Part shown: in pieces, positions 1 to 8,290 of the stretch
Position numbering within the stretch: the stretch's first letter is position 1
Layout: the number at the start of each line of letters is the position of its first letter
Notes under the pieces: model-generated
Told to the model about the DNA's origin: nothing
The model's input: only the letters and a program-made list of their open reading frames with translations
Databases searched by the model: none
Made by a program: the position numbers and the translations under genes
Origin: a bacterium
GTDB lineage: Bacteria; Bdellovibrionota_C; UBA2361; SZUA-149; JAQTWB01
Direction: 5' to 3'
Assembly (NCBI GenBank): GCA_028689495.1
Contig: JAQTWB010000009.1
Span: 1 to 63,904, forward strand
DNA length: 63,904 nt

Positions 1-135
1 CATATTCAGGGTCGCGCTCGTTTGACTGATCCTGAGGTGGAGGAGGAGGCGACAGAGGAGCAAGGTCGGACAGTTTATTTCGGGACAGCGAAAAAGCAAA
101 AGTTGCGCGTTGTTCGCGAGAAACAAGAATTTTAA
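1..135 (+). CDS. C-terminal end of an unidentified protein (5' truncated)
   Basis: Frame 1 is open from the first base to a TAA at 133-135, giving the last 44 residues of a gene that starts outside the window. The piece is strongly charged: an acidic stretch (EVEEEATEE) and then a basic tail (AKKQKLRVV). No domain can be recognised in so short a fragment. It converges on the glycosyltransferase gene that ends 10 bases further on. That it is coding is inferred from the open frame only. Confidence 0.5.
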   Translation, partial: HIQGRARLTDPEVEEEATEEQGRTVYFGTAKKQKLRVVREKQEF

Positions 136-145
136 GGCCTGTCCG

Positions 146-1342
146 TCAGGGGAATAGCAGTGCTTCAAAAAGACTGGCTGAAGCCTGCCAGCTATAGGCC
201 CGCTCGACAAGATGTCGGGCCTTCCGCGCAATTTCCGATCTCATATACACGTTGTCGAGAAGCGTGACGACGCTATCTGCAAAATCCGGCTCTTCATCTG
301 CAACAAGAATATGTTCCATTGGCAAGGCTTCGATTCCATTGGTGCTACCACTTGAGGCGACTACCGGGATGCCGCAGGACATTGCGGCAAGGACTTTATT
401 TTTCATCCCTGAGCCCAGGCGTATTGGCGAAACGTAGACAGATGCCTGATATAGATATGGGCGCAGGTCGTGGACATCGGGAATTACTTCGACTCCGGGT
501 AGGCTTGCAAGGGTAAGGATTTCTGCTGGTGGATGGGCTCCGACTATTTGAAAGGTGGCATCTGGCCTGCGAGCTCTAATCAAAGGGAATATGTTTTTGG
601 CAAAGTGAGCGGCCGCATCAGCATTAGGCGTGTATCCCATAAGTCCGGTAAACAACAGGCGAGCCGAGTCACGTTCGTTGATTTCATGATACTCAAAGTA
701 GGTGGTGTCGACGCCATTAGCGATAACGGAATTCAGTGTTCGGGGATTGGTAAATTCCAGGGCCCGCGCGTCTTTTTCTGAAATTAAAACAACTACATCG
801 TATGGTGAGAGAAGTTTTCGTTCCATTTCGGCCAGCCCGAGGGCAGTAAATACGCATTTGAGGCGCTTGCCGAGCGGAAGGTTCTCGTTTCCTCCAGCTT
901 TCAGGTAGAGCGAGCTTTCACAATCGCCAAGGTCGAGAACTGTTCTTTCGGCGGGTCTTTTGCCGAGGAACTGAGCAGCCTTGAGGCCTCGGACAAGGAG
1001 GGAGTCATGGTCTTGAAGCAGCTTTTCGAGCTGGCGTCTAATGGTCCCCAGCTCTTCCGGGAATTGCCAGCGCCAGTCGTCTTGGGAAGCAAAGAAAAGG
1101 TGGTGGAAAGTGCGGGCCACAACATCGGGTTTATAGTCAGGGGTTTTGATATGCACTATCTGCTGGAAGGCCTGTTTGAGGTAGTGAGAGTCGGGTAGCG
1201 GGAGGCTCAATTCATCGTTTGAGATTATTGCCAGTGTAATATCATGTCGTTTAGCCAGTTCAAGGCAAATGTTAAAGAGTCTGGGGCATCCAGGTAGATC
1301 GGATGAGGCGGGGATTTCTGTTGCCACAACTAATAGTTTCAA
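146..1342 (-). CDS. Glycosyltransferase family 4 protein
   Basis: Probable retaining sugar transferase of the GT-B fold, moving a nucleotide-activated sugar onto a polysaccharide or lipid acceptor in the cytoplasm. The N-terminal half starts with a beta strand and nucleotide-type loop (KLLVVATEIP). The C-terminal half has the GT4 pattern: a LLFTGLMGYTPNADA strand-loop and a donor-site region GSGMKNKVLAAMSCGIPVVAS, which resembles the exosortase/PEP-CTERM-associated sugar transferases. I chose a TTG start at 1340-1342 because the protein then begins directly with the first Rossmann strand (398 aa) and AGGG lies about 10 bases upstream. An in-frame ATG at 1444 would add 34 residues that look unlike a GT-B N-terminus. 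The acceptor is not predictable. A GT87-type enzyme and hldD nearby suggest a surface-glycan neighbourhood. Confidence 0.82.
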   Translation of the reverse strand: MKLLVVATEIPASSDLPGCPRLFNICLELAKRHDITLAIISNDELSLPLPDSHYLKQAFQQIVHIKTPDYKPDVVARTFHHLFFASQDDWRWQFPEELGTIRRQLEKLLQDHDSLLVRGLKAAQFLGKRPAERTVLDLGDCESSLYLKAGGNENLPLGKRLKCVFTALGLAEMERKLLSPYDVVVLISEKDARALEFTNPRTLNSVIANGVDTTYFEYHEINERDSARLLFTGLMGYTPNADAAAHFAKNIFPLIRARRPDATFQIVGAHPPAEILTLASLPGVEVIPDVHDLRPYLYQASVYVSPIRLGSGMKNKVLAAMSCGIPVVASSGSTNGIEALPMEHILVADEEPDFADSVVTLLDNVYMRSEIARKARHLVERAYSWQASASLFEALLFP

Positions 1343-1548
1343 TTGCAGTAATCCCTGAAGTTGGTTGAAAGTGTATTCGAATAGCCTCAGACGGTATATA
1401 ACACGGTTTCCATGGGTCAAGAAACAGGGTAGTTTGAAGGACACGCGTCAAAGTTGCAAACATTCGGGGGGTGCATATTCTTTATGGTGGATTACCGATT
1501 GCCATTTGGAATTTTATTCCCATAAGACAACCGCTAGGGAGGTCTATC

Positions 1549-2001
1549 ATGCCATATCATATAGTCGTAACCACAGATTTTTCGGAAGAAGCTGCCAGTG
1601 CCTACACTTTGGCAAAGGAACAGGCGCGATATTTTCCAGATGCCCGGATTTCTTTAATTACAGTTCTCGAAGATGCATTTCAGGCCAATTTGCAGTTTGA
1701 GTTTGGGGTTTCTCTTGTTGACGCAGAGACTGTCATGGCTCAGGCTCAGAAGCGGACCCAAGAGTTGCTGGATGCCATTCTCGTCAAGGAGTTTTCAGGA
1801 TTCACGATTAAGGGTGAAGTGATTCGAGGTCTAAGTGCTGTTGATATTGAGATAACGGATTACGCGCAAAAGAACGATGCCGACTTGATTGTTATAGCCA
1901 CCCATGGGCGCACGGGTATTCGGCATTTGATTTTGGGTAGCGTGGCGGAAAGAGTGCTGCGCTCCAGTAAATGCCCGGTTTTGGTCGCCCCTAAGCAATG
2001 A
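1549..2001 (+). CDS. Universal stress protein (UspA family)
   Basis: Small cytoplasmic protein of the UspA superfamily, 150 aa, the usual length for a single-domain member. The ATP-binding signature is intact near the C-terminus: ATHGRTGIRHLILGSVAERV fits G-x2-G-x9-G-S, followed by the typical SSKCPVLV strand. So this is the ATP-binding type rather than the UspA type that lacks the loop. The ATG at 1549 has GGGAGG 7 bases upstream, so the longer open frame from 1471 is not used. The stop codon overlaps the start of the next gene in ATGA, so the two are probably translated together. The stress or ligand sensed cannot be told from the sequence. Confidence 0.93.
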   Translation: MPYHIVVTTDFSEEAASAYTLAKEQARYFPDARISLITVLEDAFQANLQFEFGVSLVDAETVMAQAQKRTQELLDAILVKEFSGFTIKGEVIRGLSAVDIEITDYAQKNDADLIVIATHGRTGIRHLILGSVAERVLRSSKCPVLVAPKQ

Positions 2002-3197
2002 AGTTTTTTTTACTTTTACTCATTGCGGCGGTTTTATATTTGCTGCCAATTGATTTGGCGGTTTTCGAGGGAAGCCGTGCAGGAAGAATGGACTGGCAAG
2101 CGTTCTGGTCGGCGTTTCAGTTGTTCCGCTCAGGCGGGAATCCCTACGATCCCATCTCTTTGTATGAGGTGCAGCAAGCCGCCGGTTCCGGGATTAAAGG
2201 GGTTTTGATGTTCTGGAATCCGCCCTGGTTTTTTGCTGCGCTCTGGCCAGTCCTGGTTCTTCCAATTGAAACTTCGGTGCAGGTCTGGTTTGGGCTTAAT
2301 CTGGTATTCGCTTTAATCACAGGAGTGATTTCCTGGAAGATTGCCCGTCCGGGGGAAGATGTTCCTCCGTTGCCCTGCGTCCTCACGAGTCTGATGTTTT
2401 TTCCACTTTATCCATGTTTATGGTTCGGCCAGCTCGGTCTTTTTGTCGTGCTATGTTTGGTTGTTGGATGTTTTTTATCGATTCGTGGGTATGATCGGCT
2501 CGGGGCGCTCTTTTTATTTTTTTCTACAGTCAAATTGCACTTGGTTATTCCTTTTGTGACGTATTACGCTTTTCTTGTGTTGTCTCAGAGACGCAGAGCA
2601 ACTGTTTTATCTACAGTGCTTTTTTTTACTGCTATTTCCGGTGTTCTGCTTTTAGAAAATCCTGACGTCTATTTTCATTGGCTGAATGTTGTTGTCGGGG
2701 GAGTGCCGCAAAGTGGCATACCAGAGAATTGGGTGGTTTCACCGATGCAATGGCGGACTCAGACTTTTGCCACTATCATTCGGTCTTATGCTGGAAAGCA
2801 GTTTGATAGTTTGATTTGTTGGTCGATGGCTGGGACGGGCGTTATTTTGGCTGTTCTTTTGTTGAGAACAAGGCGGGGAGGTGGTTTAGCTAATGCTTTG
2901 CCTTATTTACTTTGTTTGTCGGTGATATTTTCGCCATACGCCTGGATTCATGATTATGTGCTATTGCTGCCGGTTCAGGTCATGGTAGTTGCGCAAGCAC
3001 TGAGGACTGACTTTGGAAGTTACAAACGAGTATTTACTTTATTTGCAGTTATCGCGATTCAATGCGTGAGTTCTATCCCGCTGTATATTGGTAGCGGTGG
3101 GCATATGGTTTATGTCTGGATTCCCGTAGTGCTGCTGCTGCTCTGGCATTTCGCGTGCGCAGATGCTTATCGCCAAGAACATCATTGTTGCAGATAG
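1998..3197 (+). CDS. GT87-type (DUF2029) membrane glycosyltransferase
   Basis: Polytopic inner-membrane protein of 399 aa with about ten hydrophobic segments spread over its whole length. The first segment is followed by the periplasmic-side motif RMDWQAFW...FRSGGNPYDP, typical of GT87/DUF2029 enzymes, which use polyprenyl-phosphate sugars as donors on the outer face of the membrane. A second recognisable point is SPYAWIHDYVLLLPV near the C-terminus. The start overlaps the stop of the universal stress gene by 4 bases. The 3' end overlaps the 3' end of the convergent hldD by 16 bases. The sugar and acceptor are unknown, and the assignment is to the family only. Confidence 0.75.
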   Translation: MKFFLLLLIAAVLYLLPIDLAVFEGSRAGRMDWQAFWSAFQLFRSGGNPYDPISLYEVQQAAGSGIKGVLMFWNPPWFFAALWPVLVLPIETSVQVWFGLNLVFALITGVISWKIARPGEDVPPLPCVLTSLMFFPLYPCLWFGQLGLFVVLCLVVGCFLSIRGYDRLGALFLFFSTVKLHLVIPFVTYYAFLVLSQRRRATVLSTVLFFTAISGVLLLENPDVYFHWLNVVVGGVPQSGIPENWVVSPMQWRTQTFATIIRSYAGKQFDSLICWSMAGTGVILAVLLLRTRRGGGLANALPYLLCLSVIFSPYAWIHDYVLLLPVQVMVVAQALRTDFGSYKRVFTLFAVIAIQCVSSIPLYIGSGGHMVYVWIPVVLLLLWHFACADAYRQEHHCCR

Positions 3198-4153
3198 TTT
3201 TTCACATAGTCCGTTACGGCATCTTCCAACGAAGTAAATTCTTCAGTGTAGCCGGCTTTGCGAAGCTTGGAGATGTCGGCTTCGGTGAAATATTGGTATT
3301 TGCCTTTGAGATTCTCCGGCATGTCGATGTATTTGATTTTTTGTTCTTTCCCCATTGCTGAAAAAACTGACGCAGCAAGTTCATTCCAGCTTCGAGCCTT
3401 TCCGCTGCCAAGATTGTAGATGTCGCTTTTGATTTTGTTTTTCCAGGCCCAGATCAGCACTCGACAGACGTCCTTGACATAAACGAAGTCGCGTTTTTGT
3501 TCCCCGTCACCGTAGTCCTGGCGCGCACTTTTGAACAATGATAGCGAGCCAGAGTCGTTGATTTGGTTCCAGGCTTTGTAGACAACGCTGGCCATGTCTT
3601 CTTTGTGATATTCATTTGGGCCGAAGACATTAAAAAATTTGAAACCAGCGATGGGGGAGTGATCAGGCAAGAGGAGTTTGCCGCGAACCCAAAGATCGAA
3701 GAGGTGCTTGGAGAAGCCATACATATTCAGTGGCAGGAGCTTATTAAAAGAATCATTGCTATCGCTGAATCCATGCGCGCCGTCCCCGTAAGTTGCCGCG
3801 CTTGAAGCGTAGATAAAAGGGATGCCTTGATCCATCGTCCATTCAGCAAGACCGATAGAATAGCTGTAGTTATTACCCATCAGGTAATCGGCGTTCTTTT
3901 CCGTTGTCGATGTGCAGGCACCGAGATGGAAGACTGCTTCGATTCGCCCCTTATACGAATCTGGCTCGTGATAAATCAGCGAAAGGAATTCATCTTTGTT
4001 CAGATAATCATAAAAATGACGACCGCGTAGGTTTTTCCATTTTTCGTTTTCTCCCAGATGATCAACTACAAGTATGTCGCTATAGCCCTGTTCATTGAGT
4101 TCGCCAAGCAACATACTGCCAATAAAGCCTGCGCCTCCGGTTACAATAATCAT
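3182..4153 (-). CDS. hldD: ADP-L-glycero-D-manno-heptose 6-epimerase
   Basis: Cytoplasmic enzyme that converts ADP-D-glycero-D-manno-heptose into the L-glycero form, the last step of heptose precursor synthesis for the LPS inner core. The protein (323 aa, normal length) is an extended short-chain dehydrogenase. The NADP-binding loop VTGGAGFIGS is at residues 4-13, the HldD-specific region VVDHLGENEKWKNLRG follows, YASSAATYG is near 115, and the catalytic pair is Y145/K149. I start at ATG 4151-4153, directly before the Rossmann strand, although the frame stays open to 4234. Its presence means the outer membrane carries a heptose-containing LPS. The gene is single and convergent with the GT87 gene, sharing its last 16 bases. 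Confidence 0.95.
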   Translation of the reverse strand: MIIVTGGAGFIGSMLLGELNEQGYSDILVVDHLGENEKWKNLRGRHFYDYLNKDEFLSLIYHEPDSYKGRIEAVFHLGACTSTTEKNADYLMGNNYSYSIGLAEWTMDQGIPFIYASSAATYGDGAHGFSDSNDSFNKLLPLNMYGFSKHLFDLWVRGKLLLPDHSPIAGFKFFNVFGPNEYHKEDMASVVYKAWNQINDSGSLSLFKSARQDYGDGEQKRDFVYVKDVCRVLIWAWKNKIKSDIYNLGSGKARSWNELAASVFSAMGKEQKIKYIDMPENLKGKYQYFTEADISKLRKAGYTEEFTSLEDAVTDYVKNYLQQ

Positions 4154-4244
4154 CTTTTTCGGTCCCGAATTACTGATAATTTTCTTGACAAAACAATCGC
4201 GATAGCTTAACGCTGAAACCATTCTGCTGCGCAATGCAGCGGAT

Positions 4245-4250
4245 TATAAT
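4245..4250 (+). promoter_or_regulatory. Possible -10 element in the hldD-leu intergenic region
   Basis: A perfect TATAAT stands here inside ATTATAAT, which also gives TATAAT on the other strand, so it could serve leu, hldD or both. No good -35 box sits 16-18 bases upstream on either strand. For leu it would place the transcript start about 50 bases before the leader reading frame at 4307. This rests on the sequence match alone. Confidence 0.3.
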
Positions 4251-4306
4251 TGACGAATCAGTCGATGGATACCAGAGACTGACCATTAGGGACAATTGGT
4301 TTATTA

Positions 4307-4543
4307 ATGAACAGGCGGTTTATGAAAAGGGACAAATTGCAGTCTGACTGTAGTCACTCAAGTCCCTGCCGTGTAGCGCATGGCAGGCCCTGTAGCGAAT
4401 CATCTCGCGAATCATGCAATACTGCATCCGGGAAAATCAGCTTTCCTGGCGAATTTCGTTCAGTATTTCTTCTTTTGACGTCCACTCTTTCCAGCTCTCC
4501 TCTTCAGCTACTCCTTCTCCTGGTTCTGCTACCGCTACTATAA
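4307..4543 (+). CDS. leuL: Leucine leader peptide of the leu operon (attenuator)
   Basis: The last 13 codons (4502-4540) read L-Q-L-L-L-L-L-V-L-L-P-L-L and stop at TAA 4541-4543, so ten of thirteen are leucine, using CTT, CTA, CTC and CTG. This Leu block stands 87 bases before leuA and is followed by a hairpin. That is the known architecture of a leucine attenuator: ribosomes stalled at Leu codons change the folding of the downstream RNA. The start is uncertain. ATG 4307 and ATG 4322 are the only in-frame ATGs and give 78 or 73 residues, much longer than classical leaders. A TTG at 4475 would give 22 residues but lacks a ribosome-binding site. Only the Leu-rich end is well supported. Confidence 0.62.
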   Translation: MNRRFMKRDKLQSDCSHSSPCRVAHGRPCSESSRESCNTASGKISFPGEFRSVFLLLTSTLSSSPLQLLLLLVLLPLL

Positions 4544-4574
4544 AGTTTGGCGGTTTATTTTCAGGCAGCATGTA

Positions 4575-4612
4575 ACAGCCTCAGGCTGTGTCTTATTTAA
4601 TCTTATCTTCTT
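4575..4612 (+). terminator. Candidate attenuator terminator upstream of leuA
   Basis: Stem ACAGCC (4575-4580) and GGCTGT (4584-4589) around a three-base loop, then a pyrimidine-rich tract with several T runs up to about 4612. An alternative short pairing, AGGC 4563-4566 with GCCT 4578-4581, would break the stem and could act as antiterminator. The position between the Leu-codon block and leuA fits attenuation. The stem is short and the T tract is interrupted. Confidence 0.45.
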
Positions 4613-4630
4613 TCTCAACCAGGACAGTAT

Positions 4631-6241
4631 ATGGATACTTCACGGAAAATTAAAATCTTCGATACAACCTTGCGCGATGGGCAGCAGTGCCCTGGCGCAG
4701 GAATGAGCTTTGCTGAAAATATACGCTATGCCGAACTTAGTTGTGAGGTGGGAGTGGATGTGCTGGAAGCTGGTTTCCCATCGGCCAGCAAGCTTGATTT
4801 CGAGATTGTTGCGACGATTGCCCGTGACATTTCTCCGCGGGATAATGCGCCCATAATTGCCGGATTGTGTCAGCTGCGTGAAGAACAGGTCATCAAAACA
4901 ATTGAGTCTCTGCTTCCTGCTGTTCCGCAGAAGAAAGCAAGGCTTCATACTTATGTTCCTGTGTCCCCGGATTTGCTGAAAGCTTCGCTTGGCAGCAAGG
5001 CTGGTGACAAAAAAGGAATTGTTCGCGACTTGTTTAATTTCGTGAAGATGGCGGTGGCGGAAGGTCTGGAAGTCGAGTTCAGCCCTGAAGGTTATTCCAG
5101 GCAGGGTGACAATTTTTCTTTTACCACAGACTTGATTCGTGCGGCAGTTGAAGCTGGGGCCGGTGTCATAAATTGCCCGGATACCATTGGCGGTGGTTGT
5201 CGTTTCGAGGGAGAAGATTATTTCGTCAATCGTATGAAGCAACATGCTGCAATAATCGACAAGGAGTTCCCCGGCAATAATGTCACCTGGTCAACACATT
5301 GTCATAATGATTTTGGTTTGGCGCTTGATAATTCATTGGAAGCTGTTTTTTATGGGCCAGCTCGGCAGATCGAGGGATGTTTTGGCGGTGTAGGTGAGAG
5401 AGCCGGAAATGTTGCCCTTGAGCAGTGTGTGATGGTCATTGCTCATTTCTCCAGGTGTCTGAATGCCGAGGAACCGCTTTTCACCGGAGTCAAGAGTAGT
5501 GCGATGTATCGAATATTGCAGTTCATCAGTGCCAACATGCTTCCGACGCAGCCGCACTCTCCGATAGGAGGTGATAACGCGATGCGTCATTCGTCCGGTG
5601 GTCATACCAATGCGATTTTGAAGAACCCCCGTGTTTACCAGCCATTTGATCCGGCTGAAGTTGGTCGTGAGATTGTGATGGTATTTGGTCCGCTCAGTGG
5701 TGGGAATCACGCCAAGTCGATTATTGAAAAGAATGGTTATCGCTGTACCGATGTCGAAAAAGCTGAATTGGCTCAATTCATCAAGACTTATTATGCCGAA
5801 CGACGAAAGGGTATTACTGATAAAGAGTTGATGAAAGCATATTTTGACTATCGCAAGCCGATTGATATTAGCAGTGTAGATTACGCCAAGAGTGCAAATC
5901 GTTCGGAGGTCACACTAACAGGAAGGTTTTTCGACCAGGCGGGTGAGATTCACGGCTCGAACGAAGGGCGCGATTCAGCTCTTGTCGCGTTGAAGAAGAT
6001 GATCGACGAGAAGTTTCCGGGGCTCGCACTGACTAGTCATAAGAGCCGTTCCGTTGGAGAAAGTGTTCATGCTCTTAGTCTCTCGACCATTGAGGTTGAA
6101 CATCAGGGGGTCGTGTTTCGCGGGACAGGTGAGGACAGTGATATCGAGTTGTCAGCAATAAGGGCACTTATCGACGCGACCAATCGCGCATATGTCGATT
6201 CGAAATTCAAGACCAAAACAAGAGTTCAGGATGTATTGTAA
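4631..6241 (+). CDS. leuA: 2-isopropylmalate synthase
   Basis: Catalyses the first committed step of leucine synthesis, condensing 2-oxoisovalerate with acetyl-CoA. The 536 residues contain the TIM-barrel entry motif FDTTLRDGQQCPGAGMSF at 10-27, the metal-binding STHCHNDFGLALDNS, the glycine-rich GCFGGVGERAGNV and a C-terminal regulatory domain (about 390-520) of the LeuA allosteric type, so leucine feedback is likely. The length is normal. ATG 4631 is preceded by CAGGACAG. It is the first structural gene of leuA-leuC-leuD-leuB, 9 bases before leuC. Homocitrate and citramalate synthases are relatives, but the operon with leuCDB settles the function. Confidence 0.95.
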   Translation: MDTSRKIKIFDTTLRDGQQCPGAGMSFAENIRYAELSCEVGVDVLEAGFPSASKLDFEIVATIARDISPRDNAPIIAGLCQLREEQVIKTIESLLPAVPQKKARLHTYVPVSPDLLKASLGSKAGDKKGIVRDLFNFVKMAVAEGLEVEFSPEGYSRQGDNFSFTTDLIRAAVEAGAGVINCPDTIGGGCRFEGEDYFVNRMKQHAAIIDKEFPGNNVTWSTHCHNDFGLALDNSLEAVFYGPARQIEGCFGGVGERAGNVALEQCVMVIAHFSRCLNAEEPLFTGVKSSAMYRILQFISANMLPTQPHSPIGGDNAMRHSSGGHTNAILKNPRVYQPFDPAEVGREIVMVFGPLSGGNHAKSIIEKNGYRCTDVEKAELAQFIKTYYAERRKGITDKELMKAYFDYRKPIDISSVDYAKSANRSEVTLTGRFFDQAGEIHGSNEGRDSALVALKKMIDEKFPGLALTSHKSRSVGESVHALSLSTIEVEHQGVVFRGTGEDSDIELSAIRALIDATNRAYVDSKFKTKTRVQDVL

Positions 6242-6250
6242 GGGGATAAG

Positions 6251-7657
6251 ATGGGAAGAAGTATAATTGACAAGATATGGGATGACCACGTTGTTATCTC
6301 GCGAGAAGGGCATCCGGCTATCTTTGCTATAGATTTGATGTTGATGCATGAAGTGACTTCCGCCCAGGCATTTTTGATGCTTGAGGAGCGAGGGCTGGAG
6401 ATTGCCGATCGCGGGCGTCTTGCTGCAACATTGGATCACAGTATTCCGACAAGGAAAAATCGCTTGGAAATATTTGATCCAAGCGCACGGGAGCAAGTTG
6501 CGACACTGAGGCGTAATGCGTTAAGTCATAAGGTGCCGATATTTGATTTTGATAGCGGTTACCAGGGCGTTGTTCACGTCATCGGACCCGAACTTGGGCT
6601 GACCCAGCCGGGGATGACAATTGTTTGTGGAGATTCTCATACTTCGACCCATGGTGCATTCGGGGCGATGGCCTTTGGTGTAGGCACGTCGGAAGTTGGT
6701 CATGTCCTTGCTTCGGGATGTATCTTGCAGCGGAAGCCAAGGACAATGAAGGTTGAGTTCAAGGGACATTTCGCTTCCGGCGTCTATGCCAAGGATGCCA
6801 TCCTCAAGTTGATTGCTGAAATTGGCATCGGTGGTGCCAATGGCCATATCGTCGAATATACGGGCGATGCGATTCGTCGAATGTCGATGGAAGAGCGGAT
6901 GACAGTCTGTAACATGAGTATAGAATGTGGTGCTCGGGCTGGAATTATCTCTCCCGATGAAACTACTTACGCCTATATCCGCGGTCGGCGTTATGCGCCG
7001 CTTGATGAGAAGTGGGGAGAGGCCCTTTGTCATTGGAGTTCTTATGTCAGTGACCCGGACGCGACCTACGATAAAACAATCGTTATTGATGTGGCAAAAC
7101 TTGAACCGATGGTTACCTGGGGGACAAATCCGGAGCAGGCAATTGGTATTAACGAGCGAGTGCCGACAGTCAGTTCTTTACCAGTAACGCATCAACAGGT
7201 TGCTCGAAAGGCACTCGATTATACGCGGTTGACCGAAGGCGCGAATATTGCCGGGACGCCAGTGCAGTGGGCTTTTGTCGGGTCGTGCACCAACGGCAGG
7301 ATCGAGGATTTGCGTATTGTTGCCGAAGTGCTGCGCGGACGTCATGTTTCTCCAGATGTCACTTTTTATATTGTTCCAGGCTCCGAGGCTGTGCGGGCTC
7401 AGGCAATTGAAGAAGGCCTGGAAAGTGTGTTTGTTGAAGCCGGAGCGGATTTTCGTATGCCCGGATGTTCAATGTGCCTTGGTATGAACGATGACAAGGT
7501 CCCAGCGGGACAAAGATGCATAAGCTCTTCGAACCGAAATTTTGTCGGTCGCCAGGGTGAAGGGAGCTTCACTCATCTCGCTTCACCAGCTACAGTGGCG
7601 GCCAGTGCCATTTGCGGAGTGATTACTCCGGTAACGAAATTGCAGGAGTGCGAATAA
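6251..7657 (+). CDS. leuC: 3-isopropylmalate dehydratase large subunit
   Basis: Iron-sulfur subunit of isopropylmalate isomerase, which interconverts 2- and 3-isopropylmalate. It belongs to the aconitase superfamily. The protein has 468 residues, normal for LeuC, with the conserved CGDSHTSTHGAFGAMAFG region and the three cluster cysteines in SCTNGR and CSMCLGMN. An aconitase-type substrate loop with SSSNRNFVGRQG is near the C-terminus. The stop codon overlaps the start of leuD (TAATG), the usual arrangement for two subunits made in equal amount. The [4Fe-4S] cluster is oxygen sensitive, in keeping with an anaerobic host. Confidence 0.96.
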   Translation: MGRSIIDKIWDDHVVISREGHPAIFAIDLMLMHEVTSAQAFLMLEERGLEIADRGRLAATLDHSIPTRKNRLEIFDPSAREQVATLRRNALSHKVPIFDFDSGYQGVVHVIGPELGLTQPGMTIVCGDSHTSTHGAFGAMAFGVGTSEVGHVLASGCILQRKPRTMKVEFKGHFASGVYAKDAILKLIAEIGIGGANGHIVEYTGDAIRRMSMEERMTVCNMSIECGARAGIISPDETTYAYIRGRRYAPLDEKWGEALCHWSSYVSDPDATYDKTIVIDVAKLEPMVTWGTNPEQAIGINERVPTVSSLPVTHQQVARKALDYTRLTEGANIAGTPVQWAFVGSCTNGRIEDLRIVAEVLRGRHVSPDVTFYIVPGSEAVRAQAIEEGLESVFVEAGADFRMPGCSMCLGMNDDKVPAGQRCISSSNRNFVGRQGEGSFTHLASPATVAASAICGVITPVTKLQECE

Positions 7658-8289
7658 TGGAAAAGTTTGTTTCAGTTACAGCGCCTGCCGCTGCAGTTAA
7701 TCTCAAGGATATTGATACGGACCTGATCATACCGGCAGAGTTCCTCACCAGCACTTCACGAGATGGTTATGGGCAGAATCTCTTCTCTCGTTTGCGTCAG
7801 GGGGATGAGAACTTTTTTCTCAATCGCGAGGATTGTCGCAACGTACAGATACTTGTTACGGACAGTAATTTTGGTTGCGGATCATCTCGTGAGCACGCAG
7901 TTTGGGCAATTCAGGGAGCGGGGCTAAAAGTGGTGATTTCGAAATCGTTTGCCGATATATTTTTTTCAAATTCAGCCAAAAATGGACTTTTGCTGGTGAC
8001 TCTGCCTGATGACGTGGTCGACAAGTTATTGCAGGATTTGGCGACAGTGCCGGCGGTCATGACAGTGGACCTGGAAGCTGAAGAAGTGACGCTGCCCGAT
8101 GGTAGCAAGGTAAAATTTAGTTACGATCCTTTTCGCCGGCATTGCCTGCTAAACGGCCATGATGACATCGACTACATCCTTGCCAGCCAGGCTGAGGTAG
8201 ACAGTTATCGGCAGAACCGCGAGGGAGTTCGTTATTACTCAACGCTTCAGGCTAATCACCAGAAGCTATTCACTGAAGGGAATCACTGA
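7657..8289 (+). CDS. leuD: 3-isopropylmalate dehydratase small subunit
   Basis: Swivelling small subunit (210 aa) that closes the active site of LeuC. It shows the family landmarks IDTDLIIPAEFL near residue 20, the substrate loop FGCGSSREHAVWAI near 75 and the SFADIFFSNSAKNGLL segment. ATG 7657 overlaps the leuC stop by one base and GCAGGAG lies upstream, so the longer open frame beginning at 7612 inside leuC is not used. leuB follows after one base. Confidence 0.95.
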   Translation: MEKFVSVTAPAAAVNLKDIDTDLIIPAEFLTSTSRDGYGQNLFSRLRQGDENFFLNREDCRNVQILVTDSNFGCGSSREHAVWAIQGAGLKVVISKSFADIFFSNSAKNGLLLVTLPDDVVDKLLQDLATVPAVMTVDLEAEEVTLPDGSKVKFSYDPFRRHCLLNGHDDIDYILASQAEVDSYRQNREGVRYYSTLQANHQKLFTEGNH

Positions 8290-8290
8290 G

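Noticed and set aside
4640-5245. Minus-strand frame of 201 codons inside leuA
   Set aside because: Antisense to a well-supported leuA domain; low-complexity and no known motif.
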